Assembly: GCA_947247005.1 (NCBI GenBank)
Contig: OX365953.1
Coordinates: 26,596,784-26,660,783, forward strand
Reading direction: 5' to 3'
DNA from: Spisula solida
Taxonomy: Eukaryota; Mollusca; Bivalvia; Venerida; Mactridae
Length of the DNA stretch: 64,000 bases
The notes under the pieces were generated by a model. That model worked only from the letters and a program-made list of their open reading frames with translations, did not search any database and was not told where the DNA came from. Within the stretch, counting starts at the first letter, position 1. Each line of letters begins with the position of its first letter. The translations under genes and the position numbers were made by a program. This document shows, piece after piece, positions 48,360-59,246 of this stretch.

Positions 48360-50792
48360 TCAGATCAAACATTTCCAAATGAGATGAAATCTTGTTTTCC
48401 CTTGGCAATTTGAACTAAAACATCTACAATAAATGTAACACTCACGTTTGTTGAATCGGCTATTGATGGTTGGATTCACACGAACAAAATAATCACATGG
48501 GTTTCTATTTGGTTTCTTGTGAGGATAGATAGCACAAAACTTGATTTGTGAACACCACTCGAATTTGTTCGTGTTTTTGACATGAACCAACGGTTTCTTC
48601 CCGAAGATACCCCGAATTATCTTGTTTCTTCGATCCTTCAACCTTCCCATGGAGAATTTGTCAATAGCGTCAATGAGAACTCCCTTTTGTGACTCCGTGA
48701 ATTTAAATGATTTCAAACTAGCATATTTGTCAGACTTTGGAGAAGCTATTGCTCTTCTGTCACTCTTGACAGTGTAAATGTTCTTCAGTATGCTGGTACC
48801 GTCGACTTTAGTTAGAATGTCCTCGTTCGGATCATTGATGGAACATATGTATTGTACATCTGCGTTGATGTCGATCATATTTTTGCTGTGAACTAAAGCA
48901 TTGCACATGAAGAGAGCATGCTCAAAATTCTTTGAATGATAGTTGAAAAACACTGGTACTAGATGTTTGTTGCCCTCTGGTTTCATATTCATTGGAAGAC
49001 GTAGTTCGTGATTTGCTTGTCCGTACACGGATTTGTCAAATATAGTATCGTCATTTATCAATTTTAGATGTTCATATCTATATCTGTAAATGTTCATCAC
49101 TTTGAACAATGCGTCAACAACTTCTCGATTTTTAAAACAAACGGTAGTCAACTTCACCAATAATCTTATACCCAGCTTAAATTTTCCTTGCTCAAGTTTG
49201 TCCAAATCATCCCGTACTGATTCGTACATATAAAAGGTTGTATTTTCATCACTAACCTGAAGCTGTAGTACATCATGACACACGTACAAGAACAAGCTTT
49301 TCAACTCCATGAATATGATTTCTTTAAGCTGCCACTGATTTGTACTTGTATAATATTGATACACAAACTGCTTGTCGTAAATGTCGACATCAATATCCAC
49401 AGTGTAAATTGGTAAAAATGGATTTATCACTTCGTGGTAATAGTAATCGTTCTCTTCAATGTGATACATCAAATCACGACAATACCAGACGTATGATTGT
49501 ATAGATGGTTTTTGAAGGTGACATTTGATAGCAGCGATTAGCTTGTTAGGTATCGGTTTGTCAATGTTAACCGCATTCAAAATCAGTACGTTATAATCTC
49601 TGTTTTTCCACTTTGTGAGAATGGGTTTGAAAGGTTTCTGTTGAATGATTTTAGTTGCAGCAAACTCGTTACGCTCATTGTACACACCAGCCATCATTTC
49701 ACACAGTAGACTCATAGGATAAAATTCAATGTGCGTGGGAGGACTAGAACCATAGCATTTCATGATTGATCTGGCTATAAAATTCTTCAATTCGACTTTC
49801 TTTACACATAAACTGAACAGCTCATCCACGTGTCGTTTGAGCACATATCTGGTAATCTCATTTACTTTCAAAGAAACAGTCTTCAGTGTAGACAGAATTG
49901 CTTCGTCTATCCCACGGTATTTGGAACTGTCATGATATGTAACTATATCTTTGAATGTTCTGACGATCTCCTGAGTTTTGTCCGGGATTCGCTGTAGGAA
50001 TTCAACGTTGGATAAATGTTGAAAACTCTGCAAAAGTGCGAAGTTACATATGACCCCTCCCGAGTCTTCATGACTGTATGACTTAGAAGCATCATTCAAT
50101 TGTTTGAATATACACAACGAATGTTCATAGAAACTAACTACTATGTTATTAAAAGTGTCCATAGTCGCATTCATTTGTGTCAGACTGAATGTTCTATATC
50201 TTCGTATCATGTAGTGTAAGAGATGATTGTTTTCCTTCGGGTTTGTTGTTTCTTTATCACCGAAATATTTGTCATACACGTCGCTCAGAAAGTACAATGA
50301 TTTTGACATTCCGTACTTGAAGAAGTAATGCGATACTACGAACATCTTCAGAGGATTGTAGTTGAAATTGCGATATAAGGTTTGAAAAAAACTATTAAGA
50401 TCCGTGATGAATTTTATATACGATGCGTTGAATTTTCGATTTCCATTTGACATAACGATTAGTTTTGACGGAATAAAATCCTTAACGCACTTGGTAAAAA
50501 ATAGCTCCTTTGGTAGAACACAGTTGTTACAAACTATATCTTGTTCAAACACCCTTTTGTTTAACTTAAGTAACCTGAACGAAATTGAGAAAGAATCTGA
50601 CAATCCATTCGATAATAAGTGAAGGTACAAAAACACATCGCTATCGGAATAACATATTGTTTCATCGGTGATATCAGTAGGTGATAAAAACAATAGTAGT
50701 AGATCCGATTTAGGTTCTGTGACAGACAAAGGTCGTTTACCGTTTTCATCATTCAAAATCGGTAGTGCTAACGCCTTATATACTGCTGACAT
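48360..50792 (-). CDS. DNA primase, herpesvirus UL52-like
   Basis: ATG at 50792, 810 codons, intact. Residues 460-472 read L-P-I-Y-T-V-D-I-D-V-D-I-Y; the D-x-D-x-D cluster is the catalytic motif of archaeo-eukaryotic-type primases as seen in herpesvirus UL52. The last 60 residues hold a zinc-binding region with R-E-C-Y-I-Y-C-R-C-F-S-S-N-C and an upstream Cys and His, typical of the UL52 C-terminus. Primase makes RNA primers in the helicase-primase complex at the fork. Its start overlaps the start of the opposite-strand gene at 50791. Its intactness contrasts with its broken neighbours. Confidence 0.8.
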   Translation of the reverse strand: MSAVYKALALPILNDENGKRPLSVTEPKSDLLLLFLSPTDITDETICYSDSDVFLYLHLLSNGLSDSFSISFRLLKLNKRVFEQDIVCNNCVLPKELFFTKCVKDFIPSKLIVMSNGNRKFNASYIKFITDLNSFFQTLYRNFNYNPLKMFVVSHYFFKYGMSKSLYFLSDVYDKYFGDKETTNPKENNHLLHYMIRRYRTFSLTQMNATMDTFNNIVVSFYEHSLCIFKQLNDASKSYSHEDSGGVICNFALLQSFQHLSNVEFLQRIPDKTQEIVRTFKDIVTYHDSSKYRGIDEAILSTLKTVSLKVNEITRYVLKRHVDELFSLCVKKVELKNFIARSIMKCYGSSPPTHIEFYPMSLLCEMMAGVYNERNEFAATKIIQQKPFKPILTKWKNRDYNVLILNAVNIDKPIPNKLIAAIKCHLQKPSIQSYVWYCRDLMYHIEENDYYYHEVINPFLPIYTVDIDVDIYDKQFVYQYYTSTNQWQLKEIIFMELKSLFLYVCHDVLQLQVSDENTTFYMYESVRDDLDKLEQGKFKLGIRLLVKLTTVCFKNREVVDALFKVMNIYRYRYEHLKLINDDTIFDKSVYGQANHELRLPMNMKPEGNKHLVPVFFNYHSKNFEHALFMCNALVHSKNMIDINADVQYICSINDPNEDILTKVDGTSILKNIYTVKSDRRAIASPKSDKYASLKSFKFTESQKGVLIDAIDKFSMGRLKDRRNKIIRGIFGKKPLVHVKNTNKFEWCSQIKFCAIYPHKKPNRNPCDYFVRVNPTINSRFNKRECYIYCRCFSSNCQGKTRFHLIWKCLI

Positions 50793-51449
50793 GTTTAAAG
50801 GATATTATACGTGTTGCGTTGAAATTCTAAAGTTAATTTGCCCCGGTGTTCAAAGAGTGTCTGATATATCAGTTATTGATATAAATATGTATGATGACAG
50901 TGACGATGATAGTTACATCAACAAACCACCTTTTTCTGAGAATCAACGACTGTTGGATGTAACTAGTTATAATGAAAATAATATTAACTCCAAACTTGAT
51001 TCTGGACCAGAGTATTTTTCTGACGATATCGACGTTGTGGGTCTTAGGTTATTTTGTGAAGATAGAATACAACTGATAGAAAATGACTTAAATGATCCAA
51101 GTTTAACCAAAGATGAAAAACTCATCAATCGTATAAATTTAGCTTCGATGAAAAAGATCTTGACAAACGTCCGACTTAACGAAAAGATCAAAATGGGATC
51201 CTTACAGAATGATCAATACACCATGCAGTTATGCTTCAAAAACAAGTTGTGTGTAATCTTGCTGCTCAGAGAGAATACGACGATATTATCAAACCAGTAG
51301 TAATAACTCAACCTAAAGTCGCAACAAAAAGTGATATCTGTAATGAACCAGGTCCTCACTTAGATCAGACAAATAACACTATGAAGAGTATTCTCAAGCA
51401 CGACAATCATGTGCAGAAAAATAATGCGCTTACCATGATGATTGCATAG
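50791..51449 (+). pseudogene. Unrecognised acidic protein, frameshifted
   Basis: ATG at 50791 lies inside the primase start (shared CATG). A second ATG at 50888, before an acidic D-D-S-D-D-D run, is an alternative start that avoids the overlap. The first frame ends at 51300. From about 51225 a different frame with better coding character (A-A-Q-R-E-Y-D-D-I-I-K-P) is open to 51449. One indel near 51225-51235 would explain this. No family recognised. Confidence 0.45.
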
Positions 51450-51495
51450 TGATATAAAAAAATACATACACTGAATTTGCTCAATCATAACTAAA

Positions 51496-53062
51496 ATGAA
51501 CAGCGAACAAGACAAAAAGCAACTTGAGAATGTGTTGACTTCTAAGTCAGTGGTCATAAATGAAGGTGTGTTTTTGTTGCGAATCAAGAAGTCTGAAATC
51601 AACCAGACTGACTTTATGAAACAATGTCTTTATGGTGATTCGTTTCCATCAGCTTATTCGAAGCACTTAACAATGATCCCTACGGATATATTTCAACCAC
51701 AGATGTTTAATGGTAAAAATCTTCTGATGGAACATAAGGTGAATGGCACTAAAATACCGATTGTTAATAGTTTTTTGCCGTTTGCATTCTACATACACGA
51801 AGAGGGCAATGAGCAAGTGAAGAAGATGTTTGACAAATTGTGGCCCAACAACGATGGTCGTTCATATAGTGAGATATACAGCAAAATTCACAAATCTGCG
51901 TTACAACATACTAAAATCATGAAAAGATGTGTCAACGTTCAATCTGAGACAGAAATGTTATGTAGCACTACTGATGATGAGACCAACCAGTACATTCAAG
52001 AAAATGATGATGAAATGTCTGTAGTGTTCTTCACCCAAGCTTCGTCTGTCAAATTTCAAGATGCTGATCCGCAAAATTTGAAATTTGGTTCTGAAAATTC
52101 TAGCGCATACGTTCCATTGGTAAATAACTTGTGTGCAAGATTCGATGGATATTCTGTATCCGACAACAACTGTGTTAAATTTTCAACCGCACTTACATCG
52201 GCTATCAAGAGAGAACTTTTGACATTAACTCAACAGTACTGAGGCTATGAAAAACATCCTGACGCAAACATCAAACATTATATCAAGAACATGAATGATT
52301 TATTCAATGATCGCTTGAAGTCTGATGTTCAATTTTGCTCCGAACAAGCGAAAAACTGACAATAGTGGAGCTATACTTTGTTTTTACACCTCAAACAAAT
52401 ACAACAGAACTGGTCCGTTTGGAAATCTCCGAAACGAGATCAAACTTACTACAAGTGATGTGAATAATACCGTTATATGGGAAAAACATCATAAAAATTT
52501 ACTCAGTTCATTATTCGACAGCTACAATATGGATTTGTCGTTTGTCAAACAAACATCGGTGACACAGGAACACATTAACGATTTGGCCGAACAAGTTATG
52601 CATCAAATATGTTCAAGACTAGATAATATACTAGACATGTGTGATCAGTTTTGCGAACAACTTGACGATGGAGCAGAATCCGTTGCACAAGTGAGTAACG
52701 TTGAGTCTGAGATCAGAAATACTTACCGTTTATCAAGTATGTACGACAAGGGATTTGCGAGTGTTCTGTTGTCTGAGAGTTTGAGATATATCCTACATTG
52801 TATGCTGCTTTTCGAACAAAAGTCTAGTTTTCACAGATAAACCGTCAACGATGTTTTTCTGAATGTAAGACCATTACTCTTGGATAACAAATCTGGATTC
52901 GTGATCAACCAGTTTCAAAACTTGAAAACCGTGCCTATACAGAAACTTATGGTAGTTGACATACAGAGTAAACTTTCAGAAAACTATCACATAAATGAAA
53001 TTCTAAGTAACGTTTCGTTCAAATGTAAGAGTTACTTGTTTGGAAGATACGATGAGAAATAG
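51496..53062 (+). pseudogene. Unrecognised gene of about 520 residues, two in-frame stops and a frameshift
   Basis: ATG at 51496. The first frame runs to TGA 52240-52242 and stays open beyond it for about 30 codons. Near 52325 the coding continues in another frame to TAA 52838-52840, and past that stop the same frame is open to TAG 53060-53062. Composition is mixed alpha/beta, with a D-D-E-T and E-N-D-D-E acidic middle. I recognise no domain. Several lesions in one gene make it a clear pseudogene. It may have encoded a capsid or tegument component judging only by size and position. Confidence 0.45.
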
Positions 53063-53098
53063 GGTAACGGTGCACGACAGAATGCTACGATTCAAAAC

Positions 53099-54145
53099 AT
53101 GTCAATGAACAAGAAAAGCAATGTCAATTTCTGCACAAACAATAGTTTTCTACACTTCAAGAGCTTTTGTGCGAAACAGGCTTGCGAGTTGCTAGGAATT
53201 CCGAATGATGAATATTGTAGAACTGTGTTCAACGAAGTAAGAGACAAACATCTAGAGAAATACGCATATTTATTTCGATATGTATCGCAAATGAAGTTCG
53301 AAGATTGGACAGGAGTGATTTTTCTGTTGAGTGTCATGAAAATGATAGACTATCTAAATGTACAACCATCGTACGACAAATTGTCACTATTGTCGTTCAA
53401 TAAGCTGAAGTCAACACCGATGAATGGTAGATATAGATTTGAACAACAACTCATCGGGGAAGAATTCGATAGCCATGAATCTATATACACATCTAAATGC
53501 AACGTTGTTGAGTTTGGAGCTGACATTCAGGGTAAACGACTAGTGTTCAAGAAATGCACAGGAAAAAGTCTTGAGCCACAAAACGCTCTACTGAACACCT
53601 TTTCTGTCAATAAGATGCACCCTGGTACACCAATATTTTTCTTACCCTTCGGTGAAAAGAACAAACAAAAAGAAACATCTATGGATACTATTCTGAACAC
53701 TTTCATTGAGACAGAACAATTTAAACTTGAAAAAGACGCCGCCTATACCGAGTTCATCCGTAAACATAGAAAACAAATTTATGACTGTGTATTTCAAGCT
53801 GTTTTCTCAGATTATGGTAACGGTATTGAAAATAGATATACGCAAGAAATTCTGGACGAAATGATGACTGAATTTGATAGCATATTTCCAGAAGAGAAGT
53901 TTGTAAACGAGCAAGTTCGTTCGTATTTGAAGCTTGTGCTATCAGAATATTGCAATCCGGATCAAAGTAAAGTTTTGTACACAGCTAACCGAATAAAGGA
54001 GGTTGTATTTAGAGTAAGGAATCGAGGAAACAAGAGATCTCGAAAGGACAGCACTTCAACAGACAATGGATATACCACAGCAACTGTCGATGAAGACGAC
54101 ACTGATGAAAGTCAATTTTTGACAAAACGTGTAAGATTGGAATGA
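53099..54145 (+). CDS. Unrecognised 348-residue protein with nuclear-signal tail
   Basis: ATG at 53099, intact. Helical and beta segments without a known motif. The C-terminus has R-N-R-G-N-K-R-S-R-K-D and ends K-R-V-R-L-E, both likely nuclear localisation signals, separated by an acidic D-E-D-D-T-D-E run. Its stop overlaps the next ATG (ATGA at 54142-54145). Likely a nuclear protein. Confidence 0.5.
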   Translation: MSMNKKSNVNFCTNNSFLHFKSFCAKQACELLGIPNDEYCRTVFNEVRDKHLEKYAYLFRYVSQMKFEDWTGVIFLLSVMKMIDYLNVQPSYDKLSLLSFNKLKSTPMNGRYRFEQQLIGEEFDSHESIYTSKCNVVEFGADIQGKRLVFKKCTGKSLEPQNALLNTFSVNKMHPGTPIFFLPFGEKNKQKETSMDTILNTFIETEQFKLEKDAAYTEFIRKHRKQIYDCVFQAVFSDYGNGIENRYTQEILDEMMTEFDSIFPEEKFVNEQVRSYLKLVLSEYCNPDQSKVLYTANRIKEVVFRVRNRGNKRSRKDSTSTDNGYTTATVDEDDTDESQFLTKRVRLE

Positions 54146-56090
54146 ATATAGAAAAATTAGTATTTAAATGTTGTTTATTACGGTATTTTTGTCAAATAAA
54201 AATGAATCCACATATTTGGTGTCACTTTTGCAAATGTTTCTTTGTTGAAAAACTTGGTAGAATACATAACACATCATTCACACATATCAGAAATGTCGAA
54301 AGATGTCCTGAACCACCTCTTGTATTCACTGCGAACTGCGACAGCGACACAAGAAGCTCGCAAACTCCCAGTAGAATAACAATATCCAGCGATCACACTC
54401 CAAACACACTTCCAACAATATATTCATCTAAAGGTTTACATTCACCGAGAAAAAGCACAAAACGTACAAGACTGTTTCCAGATGAATCAAGCAATTGTAT
54501 TTCGAAATTAGGCAGTCAACAATCACGTCGCTATCCATCTTCAATACAATCAGCAAGCAACTCACATTTCACTTGTGCCCAACGAAACACTCCGGTGAAT
54601 AATGGTTTAATACCAAGTGAATCATCACAGTGTATGTATACCCCGATTAGTTCTGAATCAAATTGGAGAAATACTAAACGCAGAAATCTCTCTCCAGTAT
54701 CAAATCCGTATACGGCGTCAACAATCGTAGACGGCCAGTCAGGCCCAGTTTTTAAACGGAAAAGGTATAATCGTGAAAATACATCTCCAGTATCAAATCC
54801 GTATACAGTGTCAACCATCGAAGACGGTCCACCAGGTTCTGTTTCAGAAAAGAGTTCTCAATTTCCACGTAGTTTAACTTATGAAAATGTAGATGAAGAC
54901 ACTGATATGATTAGTAACGATGAAAACTCTCAATCTATAGCACAATCAGAAAGTTTATTTTCAAGAGAGCATTTACATCACGCCTGGTACAATATTCCTG
55001 ATGAATTTATTGTACAAGCAGACAGTGGTTATGAAAGCAATACATCATCATTGGACGATACTGTAAATGTTGGTAATAAATATATAACCGATAGTGATGA
55101 AACTATTGATTACGATAGTCAACAATCGAATCATGACCAAAACCAACAAGACTTTAGCAACAATCATGAGCCTATATCACCACAGCAGTCCGACAATATC
55201 GATAATTATGAAAACATGTACAACGAAGCAGCTGTTGACTACATAAATCACACACGATTTCGATCTAATCATGTACAAAACGCCAGGAATGATTTGAAAC
55301 TTTCAGGTCGGCATCACCACGATCTGTGATATCAGCCAACAGATCAGAAAATATCGATAATTTTCAAAACATGTTCGATGATGAAGCAGCTGTCGACTAC
55401 AGAAATAACCATTTGTTTCGACATAGTAATGACAATAATCAACAAGCAGTTAGAAAACTACATGCGCCAGTAAGAAAACAACATGTAAGATCATTATCCA
55501 GAGAGACTGTAATACCAACAAACAGTTTAGAAAATATGTACAACGAAGCTACTACTGACTACAGAAATCAACAAGCAACTCGATCAGACTATAACAATAA
55601 CATGTACAATGAAGCAACTGTTGACTACAGAAATCAACAAACATCATCAACACCACAGTCTGTTATATCAATGTACAGGTCAGAAAATAACGATAATTGT
55701 GACAACGTGTCTCGGGCTACAGAAAATGATTTTACTTCGGTTTCAAGTTACAAGTCGTCTGCTAGAGAGTACGATTATACAAACAATGATGAATCATCAG
55801 ATGAAGACGAAAACAAAGATATTGTCATACTAAACGGAATTTCAATATGTTACAAAGATGCCTGTGAACTTTCAAAGGAATTTGTTCCATACAAAAACAA
55901 AAGTCTCCAGTTACAAGTAAATACAACATCTATACATATTTTGAAGAGATTTATTGAGCAAGATGTTATTTTTGATAGTGATTTTGACCGATTCGAAATA
56001 CGAGACTCGCTAGCAGAATTAGCACGCATTTTCCAAATATCTGAATTCAGACCATTGCTACAAAAATGGACTCAACTTGATTCACTGTAA
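54142..56090 (+). pseudogene. Zinc-knuckle, repeat-rich protein with BTB-like C-terminus, frameshifted
   Basis: ATG at 54142; ATG 54202 is likelier because it starts just before a C-H-F-C...H...H knuckle. A long Ser/Asn/Pro-rich region follows, with the S-P-V-S-N-P-Y-T repeat twice. The frame ends at 55327-55329 and coding continues in the next frame to 56090. A repeated N-M-Y-N-E-A-x-x-D-Y-R-N motif occurs on both sides of the break (one copy before, three after), showing that it was one gene. The last 85 residues (I-S-I-C-Y-K-D-A-C-E-L...L-A-R-I-F-Q-I-S-E-F) resemble a BTB/POZ domain. Perhaps an adaptor that presents short linear motifs. Confidence 0.5.
54690..54830 (+). repeat. Coding repeat, two copies of a Ser-Pro-Val-Ser-Asn-Pro-Tyr-Thr unit
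   Basis: Two near-identical DNA units about 90 bases apart sharing CTCCAGTATCAAATCCGTAT, followed by the related TCAACnATCG. Confidence 0.8.
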
Positions 56091-56678
56091 TTTGCCTTTC
56101 CTTAGATCATGATTATAAAGACAATTATACATCCAAAGATAATCATGCTTCTTTTTCACTTCTCCAACTGACCGTTTTATAATTCTGAAGACGTATACAG
56201 CAAGCAATGCATACGGACATAAACTTGTAGATCGAGAGTGTTTAAACGTCTTATAAACAAAGTCAATGTATCGTTGATTTGTTATAGTTTCTTGGTCGAA
56301 CAGAGAGAAGAAATTGTATGACTTCAACCTATTGTATGCGCATAACGGATCACCAAACACAGGGTCAAAATGATTAGTTATTACATTTGGTGACATAGTG
56401 TGGAAAAATATCATGTCGTTTTTATTTTTGACTTGAGCTAATACAATATTGACACACGTATTCATACCACAACCATGATTTGAAATAGTTTCGGTCAATA
56501 AATTTTCAAATGTACTAATTTGTGTTTTATATTCTGGTAGATACTGTGCTATACACAGAATACAATCTTTATCTTGATTAGAGTACAATGGAGCAAACAG
56601 ATTGACATCTGATACATCCTCTTCAATGTCATTCGAAATATCAACAATACCGCTTTCGTAAGGTAAAACAACAGACAT
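56082..56678 (-). CDS. Unrecognised 198-residue protein
   Basis: ATG at 56678, intact, overlapping the 3' end of the opposite-strand BTB-like gene by 9 bases. Acidic N-terminus, cysteines spread through the middle (C-G-M-N-T-C), helical C-terminus with several Tyr. No motif recognised. Confidence 0.5.
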   Translation of the reverse strand: MSVVLPYESGIVDISNDIEEDVSDVNLFAPLYSNQDKDCILCIAQYLPEYKTQISTFENLLTETISNHGCGMNTCVNIVLAQVKNKNDMIFFHTMSPNVITNHFDPVFGDPLCAYNRLKSYNFFSLFDQETITNQRYIDFVYKTFKHSRSTSLCPYALLAVYVFRIIKRSVGEVKKKHDYLWMYNCLYNHDLRKGKLQ

Positions 56679-56733
56679 GTTAAGTTTATGACATTTATTT
56701 TTATAACTATGCTATACAAATATAAAAAAGAAA

Positions 56734-57237
56734 TCAATCACTGCATTCAAGGTCTTTTCGAACTTCAGAATAGTCATCTTCGCCGTCACTGCTCTCTGAG
56801 TCCGACACATGGATTCCTATTGGTTTCATTGGCGGCTGAGCTTCGATCAATTGTTGTATCTGTTTTTTGATATTGTCTTTGTTTGAGACGCAGACAGACA
56901 ATATTTGTTCGAGAATGGCATTCGGTGTAGCATTGAACGTGTTCTTTTTCATCACATCTAACACATTATCTCGTACATTTCTGGTCTTTCTAATTTCGTT
57001 GATCCGTTTGACAGCCTTGCGTTTCTGTTGCTGATACTCTTTGATTTTTTTGTCCATTTGTGATTTGTTTGTAATTAAACTTTTAATATTCTGAATGTCT
57101 TCTATTGACAAGAAAACTCCAGATTCTGCTTCATACAAAATCGCATTGTCAACACAATGTTGTAGTAATGTATCCACAGTTTTCGTTAAGGTTTCGTTGT
57201 TTCCTGCGACATTCATGCTTACGTGTTGGCTGGTCAT
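56734..57237 (-). CDS. Coiled-coil protein with acidic C-terminus
   Basis: ATG at 57237, 167 codons, intact. Residues 55-95 are a Lys/Gln-rich coiled coil, and the last 30 residues are acidic (S-D-S-E-S-S-D-G-E-D-D). TATATATA at 57271-57278 lies about 34 nt before the start. Possibly a regulatory or tegument-type protein; family unknown. Confidence 0.55.
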   Translation of the reverse strand: MTSQHVSMNVAGNNETLTKTVDTLLQHCVDNAILYEAESGVFLSIEDIQNIKSLITNKSQMDKKIKEYQQQKRKAVKRINEIRKTRNVRDNVLDVMKKNTFNATPNAILEQILSVCVSNKDNIKKQIQQLIEAQPPMKPIGIHVSDSESSDGEDDYSEVRKDLECSD

Positions 57238-57270
57238 GATAATTGTGAGCAATAGTGGCAAAATAATGAG

Positions 57271-57278
57271 TATATATA
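57271..57278 (-). promoter_or_regulatory. TATA box for 56734-57237
   Basis: Minus strand TATATATA 34 nt before the ATG. Confidence 0.55.
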
Positions 57279-57300
57279 CTAAGCAGGCTCTTGCATTATT

Positions 57301-58065
57301 TTAGCTATCCAATGCTAGTACATTCAGGTTACCAATTGTTTTACACTTTAAACATACAAATCGACCATCGTCGTTTGTCAAATAAGGTAGAGATTTACCA
57401 ATACAGTTTACACACGCTACACCGTGTCCACAATTTGACATAACGCTGCACGGCGAGTCAATTGAACAAATAAAACAAACATCACATTCACAAAGTGACA
57501 TTGCTTTTTGTAATGCCTCTTTTGCGGCAGTAAATGATGACTTAGCCTTTAAAATATTATCTTTCACGGTTTCATGAATGTCTGTTGGTAGCGATGCTAG
57601 TCCCTTAGTTAGCTCGTTCAAATCAGAAATCTTAGAAAGTAAATTTCTATATGTAATGTTCTTTGTTTCTTCATACTGCCGATATTCTTGTAAATTACTA
57701 TAGGTTTTCTTTATCGACGAACTTTGTTGCGATTTAGTCGACGTATTTGGCGTATTCACCTGGTGGTTGTCTTTATTTGAAAGACAATTTTGGGCTTCTG
57801 ATTTCGTTCGTTTTTTCTTCGACTGTTTTACATCATTGCAGTCAACACGCCGTTTCTTACAGGACTTGGTTTGCTCTATTGACTTTTATGCTTCGTCATG
57901 AACAGAGTTTGTATGACAATTGTTTTCGGTTGGGTTATCCTGTAAACCTTCTAATATCCCTAAAAATTCATTGCAATCATCCAAATTCATGTTTACTTGA
58001 CTATTTTGATGCAGCATATTGTCCGAGTATACGAACCCGGAATTGATAACTTCTTGGTTTGCCAT
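57301..58065 (-). pseudogene. RING-finger protein with nuclear signal, in-frame stop
   Basis: ATG at 58065 opens 59 codons of an acidic, Asn-rich segment, stopped by TAA 57886-57888. The same frame continues to 57301. After the stop come K-K-R-R-V and K-K-K-R-T-K (nuclear signals), a coiled coil, and a C-terminal RING: C-D-V-C-F-I-C, then C-G-H-G-V-A-C-V-N-C, then C-L-K-C. Total about 254 codons with one nonsense codon. If translation reinitiates, the RING part could still be made, but no good ATG follows the stop. Likely a nuclear E3 ligase before decay. Confidence 0.6.
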
Positions 58066-58174
58066 CTTTGAAGCGAATAATGAAAACTTGATATTGATTC
58101 TCGTTTTATGCGTAGCTTGCGTATAAAGGGGAGGAACTGTTTGTATTATTTCATTAACGTTCTAGCATTCAAGC

Positions 58175-59197
58175 ATGTCAGTCGCACTGTCGATATCGCA
58201 GATATGCGAAACATTCATTCGTTCCAAGAGAAATTTGAACACAAGTGGTCATGAGAGAAAATATATGTTCAACGTTACTTGTCCTTTCATCGAGGTGGAG
58301 GGACTTCGATTTTCAGCTATAACAAACTCGCCGTATGATTTTCTCGATTACACTCCTACTGCCAACCATCTGTTCCTGAATGAAGCGAGTATTCAGGAAT
58401 TTGAACAATATGTCGATATGATGTTTAACCCATCTGACGAACCTGATGACTACTGTTATTTCAAAATCTTCAAAAAACTACTTCCAGACACGTTTTTACA
58501 ACTGAACAGTATTCTACGAAGTGGTAAATTCAAGCAAGTGACTTTCGGGGAAGACTACAAAGTACCAATATGTCTTATTCCTATAATAGAACACCAAGTG
58601 TTGGAAAGTCACAGTAAACTGTATTCTGTAAAACAACCGTGTAACAGTTTAGCAAGGACACAGATCAGAATGAAACTCAACACATACTTTGTAGCATTGA
58701 CTAGATTGTTGAATTGTACTGAAGACACAATTATCGAAATACTCTTCAACAAAGGTGTGTTGCCAGACAAGAATTTTCAATTGATTTCGACTCAAAAAGA
58801 ACTTTTGACAGCTTACAATCTGCTGAAGAGTTGTAAGGGAAATGTCATGACTGAATTGGGAGACGCTGTGAACAATATAGAAGCCAATTTTGTGCTGGTG
58901 AAACCCAAATATGCTTTGTGCAACACGAATTTACAACAGGCACTGAATATTCTGATGACTTATCATCCGCTGTACTCGACTTGTGTTCACTGTTTATTCG
59001 TTGAATCAATAGTTAACCATGATAATGGGGGTAAAGGATGTTTGGAGTCTGCAATAAGGAACCACAAACGAAAATATAAAGACGGCGGTCGAGACCAAAG
59101 CAAATTGCCGAAGAAGATGAGAAACTTGCCAGAATCTGATGATATTTTATTAACTTGTGCCAAACTATGTATACCTGAAATTGTCAATGCAAATTAG
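58175..59197 (+). CDS. Unrecognised 340-residue protein
   Basis: ATG at 58175, intact. Mixed alpha/beta in the first 150 residues, helical after that, with a basic segment near the end (R-N-H-K-R-K-Y-K and K-L-P-K-K-M-R). No domain recognised. Size and conservation of an open frame amid broken neighbours suggest a real viral gene, perhaps structural. Confidence 0.5.
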   Translation: MSVALSISQICETFIRSKRNLNTSGHERKYMFNVTCPFIEVEGLRFSAITNSPYDFLDYTPTANHLFLNEASIQEFEQYVDMMFNPSDEPDDYCYFKIFKKLLPDTFLQLNSILRSGKFKQVTFGEDYKVPICLIPIIEHQVLESHSKLYSVKQPCNSLARTQIRMKLNTYFVALTRLLNCTEDTIIEILFNKGVLPDKNFQLISTQKELLTAYNLLKSCKGNVMTELGDAVNNIEANFVLVKPKYALCNTNLQQALNILMTYHPLYSTCVHCLFVESIVNHDNGGKGCLESAIRNHKRKYKDGGRDQSKLPKKMRNLPESDDILLTCAKLCIPEIVNAN

Positions 59198-59246
59198 ATT
59201 ATTACACAAAAAAAACACATTTGTAAATTAGTTGTTTTTTATTGAA

